A stretch of 64,000 nt of DNA from Pontibacillus chungwhensis (GCF_030166655.1 NZ_CP126446.1:806001-870000); one strand, 5' to 3'; positions 25,140 to 34,204 are shown, counted from the first letter of the stretch. Made by a program: numbers and translations. Notes: generated from the letters alone by a model not told the origin.

Positions 25140-26174
25140 TCATTGAGCTTGATCGAGATGGAATGGGCTCGTTCCGAGATATTGATTGGGATTTGAGGGA
25201 ACGTTGTGCACCCAGAATGTAAAGTGCATATGAGGCCCTGTCGAAAAACCAGTACTTCCAACATAGCCGATGATATCCCCTTTCTTAACGTGATCTCCGG
25301 CTTTCACGTTAAGTTTAGACATGTGAATATACTGGGAGAATAAATCCATGCCGTGGTCAATATAAACGGAATTCCCCGTTAAATGAAGGGAATCCGCAAG
25401 AGCGACGATCCCATCGTTTGTAGCTTTTACAGGGGTACCAGCTGGTGCTCCCCAGTCAATGGCTGTATGGCTGCCTGAAAATTCGCCGTTCACGTATCTG
25501 GTGTAACCAAACGGTGTTGTTACTTGCCCTTCAACAGGTTGGATGAACGAAGAGTTAGGAGGAAACAAGAACTCCTCTTCCGATTGACTTCTAGCTTTGT
25601 CAATCTTCTGTTGATCCTTCATGATTTGCTCTGTATTGTTTCGAATGTTCTCATTCTCTTCTGAAACCGTGATGTGCTGTGTCTCAAATGTTTTCTTTTG
25701 AATCGTTAAGGTACGATTCCCAATCGGATAGTTTCCTGGTTTCACACTCATAGGGATCGGCAAATATGTGTAAAACCCTGACCCGAAGGGCTTTAGTGTA
25801 TAGGTGCGCCCTTGCCACTCTAAGGTCCCCTCGCTTTCACTTCTTACAAGAATCATATCTCCTCGAGACGCCACATTAGGGATTAAAGCCCACTTTTTGT
25901 TCATTGTCTCTTTTGCAATCGTTTCGTTTTCAAAATAAGAAGCTTCACGCTCCGTAGCCTTTCGTTCCAACAAAAATTGAACAACTTCGCTCTTTTTGGC
26001 CATAAGAATATCATTTAATTGAAGAGATTCAGAACGGGTTTCGTGCTGAGAGGTTTCTTTAGTAGGCTGAGCCTTAGCATGTATAATGACGCCCACGCCA
26101 GCTAACCCGCTTATCATAAATACACCGATCATAACGAGGATTAGTATCTTTTGTTTTAAATAGAGTTTGCTCAA
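25140..26174 (-). CDS. Membrane-anchored M23 family metallopeptidase
   Basis: 344 residues. One N-terminal TM segment (KILILVMIGVFMISGLAGVG), an extracytoplasmic region of about 190 residues, and a C-terminal LytM/M23 domain. Zn ligands are in SGSHTAIDWG (H-x3-D) and GPHMHFTFW (H-x-H). It should cleave peptidoglycan cross-bridges or be a LytM-like activator; both catalytic motifs are intact. AGGAGG precedes the ATG. Convergent with the MCP gene. Confidence 0.9.
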   Translation of the reverse strand: MSKLYLKQKILILVMIGVFMISGLAGVGVIIHAKAQPTKETSQHETRSESLQLNDILMAKKSEVVQFLLERKATEREASYFENETIAKETMNKKWALIPNVASRGDMILVRSESEGTLEWQGRTYTLKPFGSGFYTYLPIPMSVKPGNYPIGNRTLTIQKKTFETQHITVSEENENIRNNTEQIMKDQQKIDKARSQSEEEFLFPPNSSFIQPVEGQVTTPFGYTRYVNGEFSGSHTAIDWGAPAGTPVKATNDGIVALADSLHLTGNSVYIDHGMDLFSQYIHMSKLNVKAGDHVKKGDIIGYVGSTGFSTGPHMHFTFWVHNVPSNPNQYLGTSPFHLDQAQ

Positions 26175-26481
26175 ATGAACCTTCCTCCTTTTGGTAAATT
26201 ATGTTTTTACTATTATCTCAAACTATGAGTCAATGTAAACGTCATTTTGAGTTGTATATTCTGAAATAAGAAAAAATTAGGTCCTTCACCTCTTTATTCC
26301 AGTTGTGCCTGTGATGTAATATATAGTACAAATGAACGATTTAAGCAGGATCGGTTGTAATTCCCTTCTAAAAAGCTTCTTTATAAAGTAATAGATTAAG
26401 CAAAAATAGAGACGCTGTTCTCATTTTGCTTCTTTTTTTAAATAAAAACCGAACATATGTTCTTGTTTGGAGGGGGCAATG
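26175..26481. other. Divergent promoter spacer of the M23 and sigO-like genes
   Basis: AT-rich; no open frame or strong stem seen. It must hold the promoter of the split sigma-factor operon, but no sigma-A consensus stands out. Confidence 0.4.
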
Positions 26482-27054
26482 ATGAGGAGTTTCGAAGAAA
26501 GGTTTTTTGAGAAGTTTCCAAATTTAAAGGGTAATCCCGCTGTTGAGACGTTTCTGCATAAACCTGAGCATCAGGAATTGATAGAAGACTATCTATCTTC
26601 GCCTACTCAAGAGAGAATGGATCATTTAGATAAAGCTTTTAAAGCCTATTACTTTGGGATACGTTTCACCTCTTACTTAAATACATCGCTCTATTTTCAC
26701 AGTGTTAATTTTGATAAAAAGGTGAGGCAGTTCGCTGAAAGGAATAGGTTAACACTAGATCAGTCAGTGGGGGATGAAGAAGGGGAAACGTTTAAGGATC
26801 AGCTTTATGACCAGGGATCTCTTTATACCGAAACACCGCGCACCTTGGAGGAGTGTATAGAAGATGATGATTTGCTACGAGCCTATCTGAGGTTATCGGA
26901 CAAGCAAAGGGGGGTGCTGGATATGACTTATGTACACCAGATGAAGGATAGCGAAATAGCTAACCATACACATACATCTCAACAGGCTGTATCTAAATTG
27001 CGGAAAAAGGCTCTTATGAAATTAAAAAATGCATTAACGAAACAGAAGGAGTGA
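26482..27054 (+). CDS. sigO: SigO-like sigma factor subunit (YvrI family)
   Basis: 190 residues. The C-terminal third is sigma region 4: LSDKQRGVLDMTYVHQMKDS, then the HTH EIANHTHTSQQAVSKLRKKA. The N-terminal part lacks a standard region 2. In B. subtilis, SigO (193 aa) needs RsoA (79 aa) to form a working two-part sigma factor for oxdC. Here a 77-residue RsoA-like gene follows after 4 bp and a YvrJ-like gene after that, which supports the call. ATG 26482 is used (GGAGG 8 nt upstream). No oxdC is in the window. Confidence 0.8.
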   Translation: MRSFEERFFEKFPNLKGNPAVETFLHKPEHQELIEDYLSSPTQERMDHLDKAFKAYYFGIRFTSYLNTSLYFHSVNFDKKVRQFAERNRLTLDQSVGDEEGETFKDQLYDQGSLYTETPRTLEECIEDDDLLRAYLRLSDKQRGVLDMTYVHQMKDSEIANHTHTSQQAVSKLRKKALMKLKNALTKQKE

Positions 27055-27058
27055 GCTT

Positions 27059-27292
27059 ATGGCAGTTTTATATGATTTGGTAAGAGAAGCCCAAAAAGGT
27101 TATGGCACAGAGGGAAAGATCGTTGAAACATTTGATCCCAAACTAAAATCTTCCTTGCGTCGAACCACAAGAGAGAATCGAGAAGATTTAGAACAAGAAT
27201 TGAAACTACACATTCTTCATTATATAAGGAACTCTTCATTGGAGGATGTCCCTGGACTGGAAGAATTAAATAACCAGGGGAAGTGTGAATGA
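27059..27292 (+). CDS. rsoA: RsoA-like co-sigma factor
   Basis: 77 residues. FDPKLKSSLRRTTRENREDL and EQELKLHILHYIRN resemble sigma region 2 (the R-E-D-L-x-Q-E-L core), which contacts the -10 element and the core enzyme clamp. It should pair with the SigO-like protein encoded 4 bp upstream; the AAGGAG site lies in the end of that gene, so synthesis is coupled. Its TGA overlaps the ATG of a possible 21-residue frame. Confidence 0.78.
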   Translation: MAVLYDLVREAQKGYGTEGKIVETFDPKLKSSLRRTTRENREDLEQELKLHILHYIRNSSLEDVPGLEELNNQGKCE

Positions 27293-27357
27293 TGGTAGGG
27301 AAGATCGTCTTTCCCCTGTACCTCAGTGGTAGATGGATCAGTAGAAAGAACGGCTAG
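27292..27357 (+). CDS. Possible 21-residue peptide between rsoA and yvrJ
   Basis: The ATG shares a base with the rsoA stop (TGATG) and is preceded by AGGGGAAG. The peptide is MVGKIVFPLYLSGRWISRKN plus Gly. Translational coupling makes it plausible, but length alone cannot prove it. Confidence 0.3.
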   Translation: MVGKIVFPLYLSGRWISRKNG

Positions 27358-27396
27358 CGAGGGCATAAAACTCAAGATAAGAAGGGAGACCGATTT

Positions 27397-27558
27397 ATGG
27401 ATTATTATACGTTCATGCAGGCTATGGGGAACTTTGGTTTTCCCATAGCTGTTACCATCTTTTTGTTAGTAAGACATGAGAAGAAATTAGAACACCTAGA
27501 AGAGGAGGTGAACCACCTGTCTAAACCGTACCCCAAAACAGATGAGGAGGAAAAATAG
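27397..27558 (+). CDS. yvrJ: YvrJ family small membrane protein
   Basis: 53 residues: DYYTFMQAMGNFGFPIAVTI, one TM helix, then LVRHEKKLEHLEEEVNHLSK and an acidic tail. This is the YvrJ family pattern (N-x-G-F-P-I-A-V then a charged helix). In B. subtilis yvrJ belongs to the SigO regulon. AAGGGAG lies 8 nt before the ATG. It completes a sigO-rsoA-yvrJ operon. Confidence 0.8.
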   Translation: MDYYTFMQAMGNFGFPIAVTIFLLVRHEKKLEHLEEEVNHLSKPYPKTDEEEK

Positions 27559-28140
27559 TTCGGAGCGGACAAGAAAAAACGAATACCACAAGTCTGGTAT
27601 TCGCTAGAAGGGGCTAAACAACTTAGGGGACCCAACCATGTAAGAATCATCCTTGATCTTACTTTGTTGCTTCTGATGCCGTACTTGAAAGGATTCTTCT
27701 TCAAGATCCGTTTCCTCCGACAACCTGCATTCCATGTGTAAAACTGACGTCACACGTTTTACAGATGAGGAACGCTCAACTTTCTAGAGAGTGACACGAG
27801 GTTTAGGCTACCGGATAAGGAGTGGATGGTACATTTCCTTATGGGTCATCGTCTAAAAAGTAAGTCGCACACTCCAATTTCACTGAGGGCTTCATGGTTT
27901 AAAGGGCTACTGGTTATTCCTTTTTCACAGGAGGTGTGTTCCCTTTCCCATTCTTATTTCTTGTTCGCTTGGAAACGAACTCGCTATGGTTGAGCCACCT
28001 AAGTTGTTTATGTGTTTTTGTTTTTCTTTACACCTTTATTATATCACCATTCTGTAAGAAACAACGTGGGAGTTGTGTCGCTTTTGTTAACGTTTTCACA
28101 AATGATAGGACGTGTAATGGTAAGCATGAGGACGCTTTAT
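27559..28140. other. Long gene-free region after the sigO operon
   Basis: About 580 bp without a credible frame. Visible structure: AATACCA/TGGTATT (near 27582-27601), and TGTAAAAC with GTTTTACA (near 27738-27762). No named RNA family recognised. It could hold a long 3' UTR or an unlisted RNA. Confidence 0.4.
28085..28098 (+). promoter_or_regulatory. cre site (CcpA) upstream of the carboxypeptidase promoter
   Basis: TGTTAACGTTTTCA fits TGWNANCGNTNWCA at all fixed positions and lies about 48 bp upstream of the -35 box. Confidence 0.55.
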
Positions 28141-28145
28141 ATCTT

Positions 28146-28175
28146 TTGTCATCTTTTTCTAAAACGTGTTATATT
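28146..28175 (+). promoter_or_regulatory. Sigma-A promoter of the carboxypeptidase gene
   Basis: TTGTCA (28146-28151), 18 bp, TATATT (28170-28175), 34 nt before the start codon. Confidence 0.7.
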
Positions 28176-28208
28176 GTAAAGTAGTTTGAAATAGAAAGGA
28201 TATACATC

Positions 28209-29087
28209 ATGAGGAGAATGCTTCTAATCGGGATGATTGGTGTGTTTGCGTTGACGGCTTGTCAATCGGAAACAAATGAATCCCAACCAGCAAAAGAGAA
28301 TGCTTCAAAAAATACGACAATCACAGAAAAAGAAAAACCCGCTAAAGATGAATCGGCAGAGGAGCAAGATAAAGCCGATCAAGAACCTGAGGAAGACCAA
28401 ACTGAACAAAATGATGGAGAGAAATCAGACTCTTCACCATCTGATGACAAAAATGGGGAAAAAGAAAAACCGTCCCAACAACCGTCTGATGATTCGACGG
28501 CAATGGTGGTGGAGGAGCCAACGAGTACAGAGGTCGTTGTCAATAAACAACGAAAGCTTCCGGATGGCTATACCCCTCCTAATCTAACCGTTCCTGAAGT
28601 GCCATTTTACTTTGATGAGTTCCATGAGAAAAAGCAAATGCGCGAAGTCGCTGCCCGTGCACTCGAAGAATTGTTTAAAGGAGCAGACCAAGCAGGCATT
28701 GACCTGGTAGCTGCTTCAGGTTACCGTTCTTACGATAGGCAAGACGCGATATTCGCAAGTAACGTCCAGCAACACGGGGAAGAACATGCCAGACAATTCT
28801 CTGCCGTTCCGGGCCATAGCGAGCACCAAACAGGACTTGCCATGGATGTAACGGTAGCCAAGTTATCCTTCCAATTAAGTCAGGATCTTGGAGATATGAA
28901 AGAAGGAGAATGGCTTGCTGAGAATGCACATAACTACGGGTTTGTTATTCGGTATCCGGAGGGGAAATCGGATATTACAGGCTATGAGTATGAACCATGG
29001 CACCTGCGATATGTTGGGAAAGACGTCGCTACAAAAGTCTATAACCAAAATGCTACGCTTGAAGAATATTATAACCTGGTCCCTTAA
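28209..29087 (+). CDS. D-Ala-D-Ala/LD-carboxypeptidase lipoprotein (VanY/LdcB type, M15B)
   Basis: 292 residues. Lipoprotein signal with lipobox LTAC (Cys19), then a 90-residue Glu/Asp/Lys/Ser-rich linker, then a VanY domain: ASGYRSYDRQDAIFAS, the Zn motif SEHQTGLAMDV (S-x-H-x6-D), and YEPWHLRYVG with the third Zn His. It trims stem peptides of peptidoglycan on the outer face of the membrane. B. subtilis YodJ is similar. An upstream cre site suggests carbon control. Confidence 0.9.
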   Translation: MRRMLLIGMIGVFALTACQSETNESQPAKENASKNTTITEKEKPAKDESAEEQDKADQEPEEDQTEQNDGEKSDSSPSDDKNGEKEKPSQQPSDDSTAMVVEEPTSTEVVVNKQRKLPDGYTPPNLTVPEVPFYFDEFHEKKQMREVAARALEELFKGADQAGIDLVAASGYRSYDRQDAIFASNVQQHGEEHARQFSAVPGHSEHQTGLAMDVTVAKLSFQLSQDLGDMKEGEWLAENAHNYGFVIRYPEGKSDITGYEYEPWHLRYVGKDVATKVYNQNATLEEYYNLVP

Positions 29088-29090
29088 CGC

Positions 29091-29131
29091 AAAAAGCAGG
29101 GAGCCCACGAAAGTGGGCTCCCTGCTTTTTT
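29091..29131 (+). terminator. Terminator of the carboxypeptidase gene
   Basis: AAAAAGCAGGGAGCCCAC-GAAA-GTGGGCTCCCTGCTTTTTT, perfect 18-bp stem. Confidence 0.94.
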
Positions 29132-29141
29132 GAGAGAGGAT

Positions 29142-29319
29142 GTTTCCGTTAGCTTTTATGTAGTGGAAGGTGGGCCTGGAAACCACTCGCTTTCCTGTGG
29201 GGAGCTGGTGAGTCTCCTCACCCGGCAAGCCGGCCTCCGGGGTCTCACCTAGGCTCTTCTGCCCATGGGAGTCTCGCAGTTTCCAGGCCCACCTTTGCCA
29301 TATTAGGAGGAACGGAAAC
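29142..29319. repeat. GTTTCC-class palindromic element (copy 5a)
   Basis: Termini GTTTCCGTTA and GGAACGGAAAC; outer stem AAGGTGGGCCTGGAAAC with its complement near 29279-29295; core CTCGCTTTCCTGTGGGGAGCT. Confidence 0.88.
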
Positions 29320-29356
29320 GTGCAATCACGGTAAAGACAGGCCCTACTAATCCCGC

Positions 29357-29529
29357 AGCCGTTAAACTTCATTATGGCAGGGCTTGCTCGGTGACTGCGA
29401 GACTCCCGCGGGGTGAGGAGCGTAGGGGAGACCCACAGAGAGCGAATGCGAACGAGGAGGCTTCCCAGCTCCCCGCAGGAAAGCGAGTTGTCCCCGAGCA
29501 AGCCCAAGCACTCATCAAACGCAGGCGGC
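29357..29529. repeat. GGCCGTTA-class palindromic element (copy 5b)
   Basis: GGGCTTGCTCGGTGAC pairs with GTCCCCGAGCAAGCCC (one mismatch). It lies 37 bp after copy 5a, making the only intact pair in the window. Confidence 0.88.
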
Positions 29530-29559
29530 GCTATCCACACTAAAGCATCTCCGCTGTGT

Positions 29560-30180
29560 TTAGTAGCAGATTCCTAACCGGGAATGGTGGAAGGTGTTGT
29601 TTTCTAATACCTCAAGGGCAAAGCGGGCGGTGTCTTGGGTTGATATTTTCTTGCCATCTTCAGGCAGGTAGTTGACCTCATATCGGATATTGCCTTCTTC
29701 TTCTCCATCAGGTAAATAAGTAGGGCAGATGACTGTCCAGTTTAACGTGGATGAGGCTAATTCAAGGTAGCTCTTAAGGTGTTCTTCTGCCGCGAATGTC
29801 TTGGTTCTTTTGGATTCAGAGGATTGAAAACGATACTTTCCCTCTTCATAACGACTGTTGAGAATCCCTGCCGTACCGATTGTTACAATACGGGTCGTGC
29901 CAGCTTCTTTCATTGCTTGTATGATCTTAGGCGTGCTTTCGGTTAGGGTAGTGGTTTTGTCCGTTCCAAGGCTTGAAAAGACCAGATCGCACCCTTCAAT
30001 GGTTGCGGATATGTCACTTAGATTGGTTGCGTCACCTTTTATATGGGTGGCTTCAGGGATCTGTTCTTGAGCCTTTTCTTTGTTACGTACGAGTGCTTGT
30101 ACGGTGTGGCCTTGTTCGATGGCCATTTGAATGAGTGCGGAGCCTACGCGTCCGGTCCCTCCGAATACTGCGATTTTCAA
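29560..30180 (-). CDS. NAD(P)-binding Rossmann oxidoreductase (NmrA-like)
   Basis: 206 residues. The start KIAVFGGTGRVGSALIQMA is the G-x-x-G-x-x-G dinucleotide loop, followed by VQALVRNKEK, GDATNLSDI and VFSSLG, and later VTIGTAGILNSRYE. It is an atypical short-chain family protein of the NAD(P)H-binding type; the reaction is unknown. TTG 30180 is chosen because GAGGTG lies 6 nt upstream. Monocistronic. Confidence 0.85.
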   Translation of the reverse strand: MKIAVFGGTGRVGSALIQMAIEQGHTVQALVRNKEKAQEQIPEATHIKGDATNLSDISATIEGCDLVFSSLGTDKTTTLTESTPKIIQAMKEAGTTRIVTIGTAGILNSRYEEGKYRFQSSESKRTKTFAAEEHLKSYLELASSTLNWTVICPTYLPDGEEEGNIRYEVNYLPEDGKKISTQDTARFALEVLENNTFHHSRLGICY

Positions 30181-30299
30181 AATAATCACCTCAGGATGTA
30201 TTAATTTTGTGTTAAAATTTAGAAAATAAAGCGTTTTCTTTAAAAGATTTCTGCTAAGCTTGTCTTAAACTATCCTATGACGAAAGCGTGGGGGCAAAG

Positions 30300-31598
30300 A
30301 TGAATCGAAAACTCGTTCGAAGCTGGGCGCTCTATGACTGGGCTAATTCTGCATTTGCTACAACGATCATGGCGGCGGTTCTACCAATTTTTTATCAGCA
30401 GGTCGCTGCTTCAACTTTACCGGATCAGCAAGCAACAAGCTACTGGGGATATTCCCAATCGATTGCGGTTCTAATCGTAGCTATTCTGGCACCCATTTTA
30501 GGAGCGATTAGTGATTATTCTGCTGCCAAAAAGAAATTTTTACGCTTTTTCGCTTATATGGGGATGATTGCGAGTGTTTTGCTCGCGTTCGTAGATAGTG
30601 GTGAATATCTGTTTGCCTCTTTTCTTTTAATAATTGGAACGATTGGTTTTTCAGGTGCGAACGTCTTTTACGATGCTTTCTTGCCTGAAATTTCAAAAGG
30701 AACAGACATGGACCGGGTATCCTCTAGAGGATTTGCCTTTGGATATATTGGTGGAGGTCTGTTGTTAGCCATTAACTTACTGATGATTCAGAAGTATGAA
30801 TGGTTTGGCTTCTCCTCTACAGAGATGGGAACAAAAATTTCTTTTGTAACGGTTGGAATTTGGTGGTTTGTCTTTTCCATTCCTCTATTCAAAAATGTGA
30901 AGGAAGAGAAAAGAGAGGGGCAGGTGGAACGGACCAAATCCTATGCCCGCATTGGTTTTTCCCGCGTTGCTCATACATTTCGCGAAATCAATCAATACAA
31001 ACAACTACTGATCTTCTTACTTGCTTTTTGGCTCTATAACGATGGCATTTCTACGATAATTAAAATGGCTACGATTTACGGTAGTGAAATCGGAATCGGA
31101 TCATCACACCTTATTGCCGCACTTCTCATTACACAGTTTGTGGGCATTCCTTGTACCTTTTTCTTTGGATGGTTAGCCACAAAAATTACTGCAAAGCGAG
31201 CTCTGACTGTCACGCTCGTTGTCTATATAGGAATCGTAATTCTTGGTTATTTTATGAGTTCTGCCGCCCATTTCTATGCGCTCGCGATTTGTGTTGGGGT
31301 CGTACAAGGAGGAGCACAATCACTCAGTCGATCGATTTTTGGTCGTTTAGTTCCTGATGACCGACACGCGGAATTCTTTGGTTTTTACGGAATTTCGGCT
31401 AAGTTCTCAGCTATTATCGGCCCTGCCTTGTTCGGATTTGTCGGGGCAATCACCGGATCAAGTAAGCTTGGGATCTTTAGCTTGGTTATTTTCTTTGTAG
31501 TCGGTTTGATTTTACTTCAGAAGGTGGATATTTCAAAAGGGATGGAAGAAGCTCGTCAGAATACGATTCAGAAGGATAAGGTAGATGTACATGTTTAA
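30300..31598 (+). CDS. yxiO: Major facilitator of the UMF1 family (YxiO-like)
   Basis: 432 residues, 12 TM helices. The N-terminal SWALYDWANSAFATTIMAA is diagnostic of the UMF1 (Atg22-like) group; RSIFGRLVPDDRHAEFFGFY lies in the second half. B. subtilis YxiO is close in length. Substrate unknown. The ATG at 30300 follows GTGGGGGC; a GTG at 30288 would overlap that site. Terminator follows the stop at once. Confidence 0.87.
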   Translation: MNRKLVRSWALYDWANSAFATTIMAAVLPIFYQQVAASTLPDQQATSYWGYSQSIAVLIVAILAPILGAISDYSAAKKKFLRFFAYMGMIASVLLAFVDSGEYLFASFLLIIGTIGFSGANVFYDAFLPEISKGTDMDRVSSRGFAFGYIGGGLLLAINLLMIQKYEWFGFSSTEMGTKISFVTVGIWWFVFSIPLFKNVKEEKREGQVERTKSYARIGFSRVAHTFREINQYKQLLIFLLAFWLYNDGISTIIKMATIYGSEIGIGSSHLIAALLITQFVGIPCTFFFGWLATKITAKRALTVTLVVYIGIVILGYFMSSAAHFYALAICVGVVQGGAQSLSRSIFGRLVPDDRHAEFFGFYGISAKFSAIIGPALFGFVGAITGSSKLGIFSLVIFFVVGLILLQKVDISKGMEEARQNTIQKDKVDVHV

Positions 31599-31603
31599 TG
31601 AAG

Positions 31604-31639
31604 AAACGGGACGACCTTCTAAAGGGTTGTCCCGTTTTT
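31604..31639 (+). terminator. Terminator of the UMF1 gene
   Basis: AAACGGGACGACC-TTCTAAA-GGGTTGTCCCGTTTTT. Confidence 0.9.
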
Positions 31640-31649
31640 ACGTCGTGAT

Positions 31650-32567
31650 TCAGACGATAGGATTGCTGTATTGATTGACGGCATTTTCGCTTACTGGTTT
31701 ACCTGTGTCATAAGAAATGTTCTGAATAAGGGAAGAAATCTTTTCTAGACCTTCGTCGGTGGGTTCCTCCCAGTATAAGAGGATTTCAGAACAAATTTCT
31801 AACCCTTCACGCCGTGCTTCCTCGTATAAATCCAAGAAACTTTCACTACGCGGCTCATTTGTCGCAGAATGATACCAGGTTCGGTGTTCTGTGTTCAAGA
31901 AGTCCTTATTAGAAGCGATTGGCTGGTGTGAAAACGAAGACACTAGTTGACCCAGAAGGGCATTTTTCCATCCGTAGGGATCATACAAAACACGGAACGC
32001 GCGTTTCATATCTTGATACGCTGCATGGACAAAGTCAGCAGGAATGGAACTGACGACCTGGGGGAAGAAAAAACTGATCTTTTGGGTCAGAAAAGCTGTG
32101 AGTTCCACATCAAGAGCCGGACCGACATCAATCTCACGGTATACAGGCGTTTTCCATGTCTTCAAATGTCGAAAACGTTCCATCATAATGGTATCTATGA
32201 TCACTTCGAGCTTCTGATGTTTATTCTTTTCATACCCTGCGAAATAATGGATGAAGGGGTGTGTGTTTCGGTCTAAAATATGATGAGTAACAAATCCAAG
32301 TACATAGGCTTTGGTCGATTGATTTAACTCAGACGCACCTGCAATAAGGTCGATAAGAAACGGACCGCATGCCTCATGATGAAGCACATTTCCAATTTTA
32401 TTGATGGACTCGTCTTTTTTCCACGGCCAAAAATTATGATAAAAGAATGGGTCTGGGCCCTGTGCTCCTAAATTGACGTAATTGCCTGTTGTTTGAAACT
32501 CACCTTGAGCTTTTATTCCGTCCATAATATCTTCAGCAAACAAAATATGTGTCCATATATTCGGCAA
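31650..32567 (-). CDS. Zinc-dependent phospholipase C-like protein
   Basis: 305 residues of the Zn_dep_PLPC type: PNIWTHILFAEDI start, NLGAQGPDPFFYH, VLHHEACGPFL, GFVTHHILDRNTHPFIHYF. The spaced His and Asp residues fit a metal site. No signal peptide, so a cytoplasmic hydrolase is more likely than a secreted phospholipase. TTG 32567 is chosen because GGAGGGAG lies 4-5 nt upstream; a longer start would add residues that look unconserved. Confidence 0.82.
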   Translation of the reverse strand: MPNIWTHILFAEDIMDGIKAQGEFQTTGNYVNLGAQGPDPFFYHNFWPWKKDESINKIGNVLHHEACGPFLIDLIAGASELNQSTKAYVLGFVTHHILDRNTHPFIHYFAGYEKNKHQKLEVIIDTIMMERFRHLKTWKTPVYREIDVGPALDVELTAFLTQKISFFFPQVVSSIPADFVHAAYQDMKRAFRVLYDPYGWKNALLGQLVSSFSHQPIASNKDFLNTEHRTWYHSATNEPRSESFLDLYEEARREGLEICSEILLYWEEPTDEGLEKISSLIQNISYDTGKPVSENAVNQYSNPIV

Positions 32568-32761
32568 AATACTCCCTCCTTTATACTTTGTTTCCATTAT
32601 AAGGCATAGGTGGAGGTGTGTCTTATGGTTTCTGTGAACAAAGGAAGGAATTTTGATACGGGTGGAGAATGAATAAGGGATAGAGTATTTTTCTCTATAA
32701 GCAGGTTTTATTGATTAAGATCTGTGGTATAAACATGGAGTGTGAGAAAGGGAGGATCACG

Positions 32762-34150
32762 ATGGATTATCGTATTGAAAAGGATACGTTAGGCGAAATT
32801 AAAGTACCATCTGATAAATATTGGGGTGCCCAAACACAGCGAAGCAAAGAAAACTTTCCGATTGGAAACGAAAGAATGCCAAAAGAGGTTATTCATGCGT
32901 TCGCGATTCTGAAGAAAAGTGCGGCTCAGGCGAACTACGAACTAGGGCTTCTTGAGAAAGAAAAAGCAGATGCGATTGCTCATGCAGCAGATCGCATAAC
33001 AAATGAAGAGCTAGAAGAGCATTTCCCTCTTGTCGTATGGCAGACAGGAAGCGGAACGCAATCTAATATGAATGTAAATGAAGTGATGGCATACGTAGGG
33101 AACGAATGGCTACAAGAACACGGCCATGAAGCACGTCTTCACCCAAATGATGATGTGAATAAATCGCAAAGTTCAAACGATACATACCCAACAGCTATGC
33201 ACGTTGCTTCTGTACTGAAAGTAAAAGAAGCTGTATTACCTGCGTTGGCAACATTAAAGAAAACGTTAAAAGAGAAAATGGAAGCTTATAACGAAATCGT
33301 GAAGATTGGTCGAACGCATCTGCAGGATGCCACACCATTAACGCTCGGCCAAGAGATTTCAGGATGGCACCGTATGCTTGAAAAGACCGAAAAGATGCTT
33401 GAGGATAGCCTGACTTACGTTCGCGAACTAGCAATTGGTGGAACGGCAGTTGGAACAGGTTTAAATGCTCACGTAGATTTCTCTGATAAAGTTTGTAAAG
33501 CCATTAGTGAATTCACTTCTGAGACGTTTGTTTCTGCACCAAATAAATTTCATGCGCTAACGAGTCATGATGAGCTCGTCCACACCCACGGAGCTTTGAA
33601 AGCGTTAGCAGCAGATATGATGAAGATCGCGAATGATGTTCGTTGGTTAGCAAGTGGTCCTCGTTGCGGAATTGGTGAGATTACTATTCCTGCTAATGAG
33701 CCAGGAAGCTCAATTATGCCAGGGAAAGTAAATCCGACTCAAAGTGAAGCCGTTACAATGGTCGCAACACAAGTTATGGGGAATGATGCAACGATTGGTA
33801 TTGCTGCAAGCCAAGGAAACTTCGAGCTGAATGTCTTTAAACCGGTAATTGCATACAACTTCCTTCAATCATGTCAGCTTCTAGCGGACAGTATGGAATC
33901 ATTTAATGAGCGTTGTGTAGAAGGTTTAGAACCAAACCAAGAGAAGATCAATCAATATTTGAAAGATTCTCTTATGCTCGTTACAGCGTTAAATCCACAC
34001 ATCGGCTATGAGAAAGCAGCTAAGATTGCAAAGCATGCTTTTGAGCATGATCAAACGCTAAAAGAAGCGGCTGTTGATACTGGAATTCTTACAGCAGAAC
34101 AAGTAGACGAATACATTGATCCAAAAGCAATGACACAGCCTACCCAATAA
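32762..34150 (+). CDS. fumC: Class II fumarate hydratase
   Basis: 462 residues: start [20 protein letters not shown], conserved regions [13 protein letters not shown], the catalytic signature [15 protein letters not shown], and NIDPHIGY-like [13 protein letters not shown]. It converts fumarate to malate in the TCA cycle as a cytoplasmic tetramer. GGGAGGATC precedes the ATG. Monocistronic; known as citG in B. subtilis. Confidence 0.97.
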   Translation: MDYRIEKDTLGEIKVPSDKYWGAQTQRSKENFPIGNERMPKEVIHAFAILKKSAAQANYELGLLEKEKADAIAHAADRITNEELEEHFPLVVWQTGSGTQSNMNVNEVMAYVGNEWLQEHGHEARLHPNDDVNKSQSSNDTYPTAMHVASVLKVKEAVLPALATLKKTLKEKMEAYNEIVKIGRTHLQDATPLTLGQEISGWHRMLEKTEKMLEDSLTYVRELAIGGTAVGTGLNAHVDFSDKVCKAISEFTSETFVSAPNKFHALTSHDELVHTHGALKALAADMMKIANDVRWLASGPRCGIGEITIPANEPGSSIMPGKVNPTQSEAVTMVATQVMGNDATIGIAASQGNFELNVFKPVIAYNFLQSCQLLADSMESFNERCVEGLEPNQEKINQYLKDSLMLVTALNPHIGYEKAAKIAKHAFEHDQTLKEAAVDTGILTAEQVDEYIDPKAMTQPTQ

Positions 34151-34163
34151 ACACACACAAAGG

Positions 34164-34191
34164 AGCCCTCGAGTTACTCGAGGGCTTTTTC
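34164..34191 (+). terminator. Terminator of fumC
   Basis: AGCCCTCGAG-TTA-CTCGAGGGCTTTTT. Confidence 0.93.
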
Positions 34192-34204
34192 CAATCGTAT
34201 TAAA

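Noticed and set aside
28875-29540. A 221-codon open frame on the minus strand
   Set aside because: It runs through two palindromic repeats, a terminator and the end of the carboxypeptidase gene; no ribosome site.
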